From Brachionus koreanus (Eukaryota > Rotifera > Eurotatoria > Ploima > Brachionidae), in contig PJRA01000323.1 of the NCBI GenBank assembly GCA_016987375.1, positions 1,632,735-1,657,056 on the forward strand: 24,322 nucleotides of DNA, in the 5' to 3' direction. Shown piece after piece: positions 17,907-24,322 of the stretch. Position 1 is the stretch's first letter, and the number at the start of each line of letters is the position of its first letter. The translations under genes were made by a program, and so were the position numbers. The notes below the pieces were generated by a model, which was not told where the DNA came from, searched no databases, and saw only the letters and a list, made by a program, of their open reading frames with translations.

Positions 17907-19121
17907 TCAATTTTTAAGCGAAGTCATATCATCAATTACATTTGAAAACGAAGCAAAATCTACATTCCATTCCAATAAGTTGCACCATTTTGTTACGGTT
18001 AGCTCATTTGCTTCACTTGAACTCAATTTTGTTCCATCTGCACTTAAAGCATCGAGCAAATTTCTGTCCTTCAAGTTTTTCAAATCTTCTGATACATTAA
18101 TTCCCATTTGAGACAAATAGCCAGTAGAATACTGCAATTTTGATGCTAAATTTTTCTCATCCAAAATCAACTTGTTAGTATCCAAATTTCCATTGCTCAA
18201 TGACTGATCTAAATAGTCAATTAGGACTGAAGCTCGTGTATCTATTGTATTAACACTTAAAATTGAATTTTTCAATGGATAATTTGACTTTTCATTCTTT
18301 GAAATTCGTCTAACGACTGCATTGACCAAAAAGAGCAAAAATCCGATCATAAACGATACCAAACTTACGAGAATTATAAAATAGAGTTTTAAATTTAGAC
18401 TAAATTTGTTAATTTTGACCAAATTTGTAAATGTTGTTTTGTATGTAGAGTTTTTGTACAAATTTTTCTCACACTCATTTAGATAAAAAACAAGACCTTG
18501 GTCCTCAATTAGACTTATATTTGTCTCCTTAAGTTTTATGTTTATAAGCCATTCTGTTGAAAGACAACTCACTTTTAAAATGTAGTCGCCAATTTGATTA
18601 AAAACTATGTCATGTGCTGTAATAAGAGATTCTTGGTCTAAACTAAGAACTGGTTCATCTAGGCACTTAACTCCAATTTTTGAATCGCAAGTGTTGTTCG
18701 AGAATATTCTCGAGTCTATTTCAAAGCATTTGTCCGAGTTCTTGAAAGCCTTGCTGTTCGATTTGGTCCCATCGATGAGATTATAGCATTCTGTTTTAAC
18801 TGGCATTATCGGATTCAGAACTACTGTCATGGCTGAACCTTGATTAATGGACAGAGCCGAAAATGTGACCGGTTCTTCTAATGGCTGATTGACATAAATG
18901 TCTCCTTTTTCAACATCAATTCGGACTTTTTTGGCAAAATCGTCCGCGTTTTCTGGCTCTATTGGCACGATATAAAATGGTGGTCTCATTGCCATGAGCT
19001 GATCGTCACTCTGCAAACTTCCTATCTGTCCAATGGTGCCTTTGGTTAGGTTAAACTGTATCATTGGACTTGACTCTTGATGGGTTAATATTAATTTGCA
19101 TAGAAATATTATAAAAATCAT
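17907..19121 (-). CDS. type I single-pass membrane protein, weakly cadherin-like
   Basis: This 404-residue protein has a signal peptide (about 1-14), an ectodomain to about 243, one membrane span (about 244-270) followed by RRISK, and a 134-residue cytoplasmic tail. Residues 66-92 (VRIDVEKGDIYVNQPLEEPV and onward) resemble the FxIDxxxGxIxVxxxLDxE half of a cadherin repeat. Only one such stretch is visible and no calcium-binding DxNDNxP motif follows. Six ectodomain Cys (112, 132, 145, 153, 186, 217) suggest a second, disulphide-bonded module. N-glycosylation sites include N24, N201 and N224. The tail ends with KWCNLLEWNVDFASF, VIDDM and LKN, loosely like the LLNW...F...DI end of some protostome cadherins. 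The start is set by the signal peptide. A 12-T tract and AG lie about 60 bases upstream, so a 5' UTR intron is possible. The function is unknown, perhaps adhesion or signalling. Confidence 0.85.
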   Translation of the reverse strand: MIFIIFLCKLILTHQESSPMIQFNLTKGTIGQIGSLQSDDQLMAMRPPFYIVPIEPENADDFAKKVRIDVEKGDIYVNQPLEEPVTFSALSINQGSAMTVVLNPIMPVKTECYNLIDGTKSNSKAFKNSDKCFEIDSRIFSNNTCDSKIGVKCLDEPVLSLDQESLITAHDIVFNQIGDYILKVSCLSTEWLINIKLKETNISLIEDQGLVFYLNECEKNLYKNSTYKTTFTNLVKINKFSLNLKLYFIILVSLVSFMIGFLLFLVNAVVRRISKNEKSNYPLKNSILSVNTIDTRASVLIDYLDQSLSNGNLDTNKLILDEKNLASKLQYSTGYLSQMGINVSEDLKNLKDRNLLDALSADGTKLSSSEANELTVTKWCNLLEWNVDFASFSNVIDDMTSLKN

Positions 19122-19424
19122 TTTTGTTTATTATCGATGAATAAAATCGAACGGGTATTTGTAGCAGAAGAATATATGAACTAAAAAAAAAAAATGATCT
19201 TTTTTTTTTGAATATAAAGACAAAATAAATGACTGATTTTTGTAACTATGTAAGAACCGATAAAATCTAGGTTATGTTTGAGAAATGGTGCTCTGAGAAA
19301 TACCTTAAAAAAATAATATTTCTCTCTTTCTCAGTTAGTTGAGAATGTGTCGATAATTGTGTGTCTCCAGTTCGATTAATTTAATCTCTAAGCTTAAGAA
19401 GCCCTTTAAATATTTCAATAAACT
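19122..19424. promoter_or_regulatory. 5' flank of the 404-residue gene, possible divergent promoter
   Basis: The strip holds a minus-strand T tract ending in AG (AG at 19182-19181), 59 bases before the ATG codon, that could be a splice acceptor, and a polypyrimidine TTTCTCTCTTTCTCAG (about 19319-19334) on the plus strand. A short broken plus-strand frame begins on the far side. No core promoter motif is clear. Confidence 0.25.
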
Positions 19425-19567
19425 ATGTTAAAATACCTGAGTAAAACTGCACTTGTTTTAATTGCTTTTTAATTTGTGTTGTTGCTACTCTTGATGATCA
19501 ACTGTCCGAACAAAAAGGCTTTGAGACACTCTTCCTGATTTCAAAATTTTCTTGCCCGATCAATTAG
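19425..19567 (+). pseudogene. small secreted-peptide-like frame, frameshifted
   Basis: From ATG at 19425, MLKYLSKTALVLIAF runs into a TAA at 19470. A one-base shift in the T run allows LICVVATLDDQLSEQKGF and ETLFLISKFSCPIN, ending at TAG (19565). Together they resemble a signal peptide followed by a short mature peptide of about 35 residues. Composition is GC-richer than the flanks. There is no homology that I recognise. It may be a dead gene, a split exon, or chance. Confidence 0.22.
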
Positions 19568-20509
19568 GTTATTGTAATTTTTTTTTTATTAAAAAAATTT
19601 ATCGAGCACTATTCAGATAATTTCTCCTTTTACTTCATTGATTAGATTCAATAAAATTTTTTTCATTTGAAAATTTTTTATTTTATTGACTAGAAAAAAA
19701 AATTTATAATTTCTGGTGAAAACAGAAACTAGTGTTCAGAATTGTACAGACGGTCGAAGGATTTTTTCGACTTTAATTTGAAAAAAAAAATTGTTTTTTA
19801 AAATTTTGATTTTGAAAAAAGAAAATAAATTTTTTTATCAACTAGGCAAATGATATATTCATTAATGAGAAAATTTTCATAGCTAATCATGTTGGTAAAT
19901 ACCCATTTTCCATATTGAATTTTACCAAAAATCTCAAAATCAATATTCTTATTCAATTCATTTGACAATAAAATAATCAATTAAATAGATGAGAATGTCA
20001 ATAATTTTAAATAAATCTAAAAATAATCAATTTCCCAAAATTTAATGAATCTTGTCCTTTATGCTTACCTTATCATGGGAACAATTGTTGTTCTCGAGTT
20101 TTATGAACTATTTGATAACTAAATTATTTTTTTCCCAAAAAGGTCTACCAAAATAGGAAATTTTTAGATTAGGTTAACAAATTTAATTGTTTAAATTATT
20201 TAATGAAGACTTATTAGTTCTTTTATTTTTTTCTTTTGCACTCTAATATTTGTAAAATTCGTTTTTTAAAAAATTTAGATAAATAAAATAATTAATTTCT
20301 AAACTTTTGCAACATACTTTATTTGTCACATTGAATATTAAAATAAATTCTTTAGTCTAAATAGAAATAAAGTAAAATTAATCAAAAAAAAAAATATCCC
20401 TTATTTAACTTCGATTGGACTTATTTTCACTAAATTTTAATCAAAATCTTGGTTTATTTAATTCTAAATTGTGTGTAAAAAGTATTTTTTCCTAAAAAAT
20501 ATCGATTAA
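19568..20509. other. AT-rich stretch with only short frames
   Basis: A minus-strand 60-codon frame (19980-19798) and a 25-codon plus-strand frame at 20045-20122 (MNLVLYAYLIMGTIVVLEFY..., hydrophobic) are visible. Neither has recognisable homology or flanking signals, and I do not call them genes. The rest is A/T-rich. Confidence 0.4.
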
Positions 20510-20632
20510 ATGGAATCGGAAAAGGATCATCATGATGAATGTTTGCTAAAAAATGATGACAATACTGAAGAAAGAATGATTTTTGAACAAACTGAAAAAA
20601 ATTGTTTTAATGCTAAATCAAAACAAAAATAA
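20510..20632 (+). CDS. short acidic ORF, 40 codons, unrecognised
   Basis: ATG at 20510 opens MESEKDHHDECLLKNDDNTE and runs to a TAA at 20630-20632. It is rich in Asp, Glu and Asn with two Cys. It lies just left of the inverted-array element and may be the N-terminal exon of a decayed transposon gene. Its length is within chance for this composition, but the residue bias is unusual. There is no known family. Confidence 0.2.
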   Translation: MESEKDHHDECLLKNDDNTEERMIFEQTEKNCFNAKSKQK

Positions 20633-20685
20633 TCGGAACATTAACTAGAGGTGTCTTCATAATGTGCTGGGGGAGTTATTGTTTT

Positions 20686-20792
20686 AACATACTGATAAAA
20701 CTATTAAACATACAGAAAAAACTTTTCAGTATACCAATTTTTCATCACAACATACTTGCATTTTTAACATACAAAAAACCTTAATAACATAC
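20686..20792. repeat. left arm of inverted repeat, AACATAC units of 17-21 bp
   Basis: CATAC (once TATAC) starts at 20688, 20709, 20730, 20751, 20768 and 20788, giving spacings of 21, 21, 21, 17 and 20; a CAAAC follows about 20 bases on. The arm aligns nearly without gaps to the complement of 21261-21366, sharing ACTTTTCAG, ATACC, ATTTTTCATC and TTTTTAACATA. It is therefore both an internally tandem array and one arm of a large inverted repeat. Confidence 0.65.
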
Positions 20793-21260
20793 TAAAATCT
20801 TTTTAACAAACTTAAAATTAAAATAGAATTGAACAAAATTTTAAAAATTTAAAAAAATGGAAAAAGATATCGTTTATAAGACAAATCGAACATATCAAGA
20901 AAATATAAAAAAGATTAAGCGATGTGGATACAGACCTAGAAGATAACTCAACTAAAATAAGGCAAATGCAAACAATTGGCTAACAAACACTCGAAATATG
21001 AATTATTGTGCAACTAAATGAGTATTAGTTCCTTTTGAAAGGCAGTCTAATAAGTTCTTGAACCAACCCAAACGTTGTGGTCAAATAAAAGCAGCAAGTG
21101 CATTGATAAAAAATTGAAATTAAACTAAATATATTTTTTCAAAAAATTTCTTTTATTGACAAAAATTTACTTCAAATTTTTTGTAAAAATTTATGTCAAA
21201 TATATTTTTTATTTAAAAATTGAGTATGCTAAATAATTTTTTGGTTTTTTAAAAAGGGAG
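20793..21260 (+). pseudogene. interior of the inverted-repeat element, possible MULE-type tail
   Basis: The interior holds MEKDIVYKTNRTYQENIKKI and RCGYRPRR (20857 on, short) and, near 21030-21115, VPFERQSNKFLNQPKRCGQI followed by KAASALIKN and a stop. A basic PKRxGxxxxAxxAL end is the style of the C-terminus of SWIM/MULE transposases, but no Cys/His zinc motif precedes it here. The coding assignment is weak. The region from 21120 to 21228 is A/T-rich. Confidence 0.28.
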
Positions 21261-21366
21261 GTATGTTTTTCAGAAGTAAATATGTTAAAAAGTAAAGAAT
21301 GCTTGGATGAAAAATAGGTATTCTGAAAAGTTTTATTAGTATATTGAAAAGATTTGAAAGTATGTT
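21261..21366. repeat. right arm of inverted repeat, GTATGTT units
   Basis: This is the complement of the left arm over 106 bases at roughly 70 percent by eye, with GTATGTT or variants at about 20-21 base spacing. The minus-strand frame across it shows a heptad-like pattern (HTFKSFQ, YTNKTFQ), which is what a 21-bp DNA repeat would produce. The arms are separated by about 468 bases. Confidence 0.65.
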
Positions 21367-21432
21367 GGTCATGTAGACCCATATGCTTGGGATATAGCAT
21401 TAAAGTTAGAATCAATTTTCAGTTTAATTGAT

Positions 21433-21607
21433 TATCCATTTATTTTGCAAATGGATAACAGGAAAGAAACTGAAAAAAATGTTAAATGTTTTTAAAGAAT
21501 TTAAATTTATTTGGCCAAATATGAAAATTGTTCATGGTAAAGCTAGACATCCTAAATTTCAAGGTTTTATTGAGAGAGTCGATTTGAACCCACTCATTCA
21601 TCAATAA
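21433..21607 (+). pseudogene. integrase (rve, DDE) core fragment
   Basis: Two frames give YPFILQMDNRKETEKN, then EFKFIWPNMKIVHGKARHPK and FQGFIERVD. This matches the end of the integrase core: LQSDNGxEF with the second catalytic Asp, then HGxxRHPQSQGxVER with the catalytic Glu. One frameshift lies near 21481-21493. The D and E residues are both kept, but the first Asp and the rest of the domain are not found. Integrases with KIVHGKxRHP occur in host-like transposon families of animals (KRBA2-type) and in LTR elements. I cannot decide between them. Confidence 0.75.
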
Positions 21608-22482
21608 AATGCAATTTTGTTTAATTTCAACAATTCTCAAAGAAATACTTTAAAATTTATTGATGAAGAACAACTACAACAACTTTGTCAATCAATCCAT
21701 CCTTATATTCAATTGATTATTCAGATTCTTAAAGAGAAAAAATTAAATTTGATCAATGATAATCAATATAATCGGTTAAAACATAATTGAAAATGATGAG
21801 GTTATATTTTTTGTCTTTGTTTTTTTGTTAATTATGATTGAATGAATTAATTGACTTATGAAGAATATCGAAAGCAGATTATTATTAATTTTGAAGAAGA
21901 ACACCAACTGATCCAGCTAAAAGCAAAAATTACATTATATTTATATAATACTATTTCAATTTAGCTTTTAACATGTTTTTAAGATGACAAGTTGAGAAAA
22001 TATTTCAAAGAGCAACCCAGCTATTTTTATAAAATTGGAAAGACGAAACAAATTCTATTGAATATTATCAAAATGAACGGTTAATGATTAAAGATGGTTG
22101 GTACAAACGATTGCAACTTTTTGATTTCAAGCGCAATTAATTCACTTGAATCAACAAATGTCACAGTTTCAATTGTGAAAAATTTTAAATTTGGATAAAA
22201 TTAAATTAAGAAGTGATTGCTAAAGAAAAATACAACGAATTATTGTATTATTTATCAGGAAATGATTCAATTAAAAGAAATAATCTTTATTAGAATAGAA
22301 TATTAACACTAGAAAGCCCGGCTGATTATTAGGAAAAATTTCAAATTTAGTTATATAAATAAATTAAATATTTTTTTCTGGCAATTATCCAAAAATTATT
22401 AAGAGTTAAAAACAAGGGTTTAATTTTAAAAGCTTTTTTGTAAAATTTTATTTCTTTCAAAAAATATTTAAGTTTCAATTTT
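21608..22482. other. possible decayed transposon coding sequence, unassigned
   Basis: Several short plus-strand frames have protein-like composition: FIDEEQLQQLCQSIHPYIQL (near 21658), TYEEYRKQIIINFEEEHQLI (near 21855) and DDKLRKYFKEQPSYFYKIGK (near 21984). None matches a family I know, and stops are frequent. Given the integrase on the left and the SWIM tail on the right, they may be transposon remains. Confidence 0.3.
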
Positions 22483-22540
22483 TAAAAAAGGGGTCTAAAA
22501 AAACCCTTGGGTTTTCTAGTTTTAAGTTCATTTGACACTT
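22483..22540. repeat. dispersed repeat with GGGG/CCC hairpin, copy 2
   Basis: The order AAAAGGGGT, an A-rich loop, ACCC, then TTGGGTTTT, then AGTTTTAAG matches 56-112. It lies about 80-140 bases before the SWIM transposase tail. Confidence 0.5.
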
Positions 22541-22621
22541 TCTAATATATACAATCTGGTAATTTGGTATATGTAGTGTTAATGTTCCAAAAAAAAAACT
22601 ATTGGAAAAAATGGTCTTGAA

Positions 22622-22777
22622 TTTTTTAAGAGATTAGATGTGTAAACAAATTATTGGAATGTCAATAGGATTGAAATGTTACAAATGCCAATAAGAGGCA
22701 AAAATGTAGAAATTGGTAACAAACGAAAAAGAGGTAGGGCTCCAAAAGCTAGAGATGTTTTAATAGTACAAAAATAA
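22622..22777 (+). pseudogene. SWIM zinc-finger MULE-type transposase, C-terminal tail
   Basis: The frames read FFKRL, then MCKQIIGMSIGLKCYKCQ, then KNVEIGNKRKRGRAPKARDV and LIVQK followed by TAA at 22775. This is the pattern (F..)KxYxCKHxxGxAIxLKxxxCP, IGxKRKRGRPxKAxxALxxQ at the end of MULE-type transposases with a SWIM finger. The zinc-binding His is replaced (CKQ for CKH). Two frameshifts and an in-frame TAA show decay. The catalytic domain is not recognisable upstream. Confidence 0.7.
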
Positions 22778-23040
22778 TATTTTTAATAATATTTTTTTGA
22801 AATAATCAATGTTTGTTTAAATATAATTTAATGTCTAATAAATGTTAAATTAATGCTAAATTATTATGATATATTTATAATATTATATTTAAAATATGCA
22901 ACAGTTAAATATATTTTAAATTATAATTTGTTAGTAATTAATGAAATTAAAATGAATATATAGATTTTATTAAATATTAATAATTAGTTTTGATTTGTTT
23001 ATTAAAAACTTTAACTTGGAGTTTTAAAATAAAAAATTTA
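22778..23040. other. AT-rich spacer before the LINE tail
   Basis: This is very A/T-rich sequence with no gene. It ends where the (TTTA)n LINE tail begins, so its right edge should hold the LINE target-site duplication. I could not identify a clear duplication. Confidence 0.4.
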
Positions 23041-23087
23041 TTTTTTTATTTATTTATTTATTTGTATTCTGTACCGAGCTAATGCTC
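23041..23087 (-). mobile_element. LINE 3' end: GAGC-TAAT-GCTC hairpin and (AAATA/AAAT)n tail
   Basis: On the minus strand a GAGCATTAGCTC hairpin (23087-23076) is followed by GGTACAGAATACAAATAAAT and more AAAT units to 23041. It lies about 175 bases after the stop of the LINE ORF2 relic on the same strand, as expected for the 3' untranslated end. The same architecture is seen at 16657-16716. Confidence 0.7.
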
Positions 23088-23262
23088 TTTCAGTTTAAAA
23101 ATTATAAATTTATAATCAAAATTCAATTAAATAAAAATAAAAATTAAGAATAAAATAAAATGTAGTATGTATAATTTAAAAAGGAAAATTATTTGAAAAT
23201 ATTAAAAAATAGATAAAATGAATCAAGGATTAACAGGATACATATGTTTAATTATCTGATGG

Positions 23263-24130
23263 CTAAAAGGAAGAAATAGTAAAGTGGCAGTTACACAGTG
23301 CAGTCGGGTATTCAATATGTCTTGATTCAAAATCGGCTTTGTATTCCTCCACAAGTCTGATAACTAATGGAATTGAATGACTCCGTACTGTCCCAACATA
23401 CCTCTCACTCCTCTAAGAGTCGATTCTAATAATTTAATTTTGTTAAAAGCCTCGCGATTCATATTGGAGGGAGTATAATATTTTAATCTAAGTATAGATC
23501 TTATTGCTGTATTTTGAATTTCTTGTAATTTTTTTGTATTTTTTTCTGAAAATGAATTCAAGCAAGGAAAAGAATAGTCTAGGATTGATCCGACTAAAGA
23601 TTTATAAAGGTTTCCTAATATTTTTTAATTAAGACTCCATTTCTTGTTTGATAGTATCTTTAATAGATTTAGCCTTGCATTGCAACGTTTTTAAAATTAA
23701 GTTTAGAATCAAATTTAATTTATTTTTAGATTTTTTCAAAATTAATTTGATTTGAAGACTACTGAACATGACTATTCCACTGAAAATTTCATTTCCCACT
23801 TAATTAGCCATTGCTTAGTTCAATGGTGTATTTATTTATCTTATTTTCAAGATTCCTCTTTTTACTGAAAATAAAAAAAAGTTACTAGATCATCCGCAAT
23901 AAGTAAAGAATATTCATTATTTTTTTTATTTCTTTTAAGTATATCATTTATATATATATACTAAATAAAAGAGGACCAGTAAATGAGCCTTGATATACAC
24001 CTGCAGTAATTTGATATTCATCGCTCAAGTGGTCATTTACATTTACTTTAAATGTCATAAAGTCTAAGAAGGATCTGATCAAGTTTATTTATATATGAAT
24101 GATTCATATATAAAAAGCAAGATTTATAAA
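23263..24130 (-). pseudogene. LINE reverse transcriptase relic, from RT core to C-terminus
   Basis: Reading the minus strand downward, LIRSFLDFMTFKVNVNDHLS leads to YQITAGVYQGSFTGPLLF and SIYI (RT motif GVPQGSxxGPLLFxIYIND, about 24080-23960). LLIADDLVTF follows (catalytic [YF]ADD box, about 23905-23880), then KKRNLENKINKYTI. After a poorly readable stretch, KILSNKKWSLN and GSILDYSFPCLNSF lead into the open block 23561-23364 with KNTKKLQEIQNTAIRSILRL. A frameshift near 23410 gives RYVGTVRSHSIPLVIRLVEE and RHIEYPTALCNCHF before TAG (23265-23263). The order is that of CR1/jockey-like ORF2. The endonuclease and RT start are not visible. It is inactive. Confidence 0.88.
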
Positions 24131-24322
24131 TTAAATCCAAACCTATAATACTGTGAGTAGAATTTGCCATAAATGTCGCAGTTTAATGAAAAAAAAAATA
24201 TTTATTATTATTAATTGTTAAGTTTTTTAAATAATATTATTTTGAATCTTAATGTTTTGTTTTTTTTTGTATAATTTCTCTAGTTTTTTAATAAAAAGAT
24301 TTTTCAATTTTTAATAATTATT
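24131..24322. other. AT-rich window end
   Basis: This region may hold unreadable 5' LINE sequence on the minus strand, such as a FDxxDHxLLIYKL-like stretch around 24115-24170 in broken frames. The last 130 bases are A/T runs with no signal. Confidence 0.3.

Noticed and set aside
19798..19980. 60-codon minus-strand frame
   Set aside because: Its length is close to chance for this composition, with no signal peptide, domain or flanking signals.

Overview
This window reads as nuclear DNA from an animal with a very AT-rich genome. It has long T and A runs, splice-site-like signals, AATAAA poly(A) signals, secreted and single-pass membrane proteins, and relics of animal-type transposons. No operons, ribosome binding sites, rRNA or tRNA genes were seen. 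The style of the LINE reverse-transcriptase relics and the base composition remind me of monogonont rotifers such as Brachionus. That is recognition from memory, not a test, and I hold it at about even odds.

Only two genes look intact, and they point toward each other. At 9113-10618 (+) is a 501-residue type I membrane protein with a signal peptide, a YWTD-like beta-propeller, a Thr-rich mucin-like stalk, one membrane span and a short tail. At 17907-19121 (-) is a 404-residue single-pass protein with a Cys-rich ectodomain, a weakly cadherin-like patch and a 134-residue tail. Both look like cell-surface proteins. Each has a T-rich AG (possible splice acceptor) just upstream of its ATG and an AATAAA just after its stop. 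Each may face a divergent short reading frame across a few hundred bases (8402-8509 minus, 19425-19567 plus), but both of those frames are weak or broken.

Much of the rest is recognisable decayed repeat. From left to right: a small coding relic (99-348), a dense array of TGATCAC palindromes (397-563), a LINE reverse-transcriptase relic (1026-1675, +), a GC-rich hairpin next to a two-copy 123-bp repeat (2081-2371), and a 120-bp MITE (6792-6911). Next come a nearly full-length Tc1/mariner transposase relic (11330-12393, -), a broken beta-1,4-galactosyltransferase (15436-16190, +), a LINE relic with a hairpin tail (16440-16720, -) and a second Tc1/mariner relic (16890-17282, +). Last are an inverted pair of 20-21 bp-period arrays (20686-21366), an integrase relic (21433-21607), a SWIM-type transposase tail (22622-22777) and a LINE relic with its 3' hairpin and microsatellite tail (23041-24130, -).

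The stretches 2601-5420, 6912-8400, 12540-15400 and 19570-20500 are AT-rich and hold no gene I can support. They may be introns, regulatory DNA or repeats too decayed to read. The most original signals are the inverted 20-21 bp-period arrays, the MITE, the TGATCAC array and the two compact receptors.
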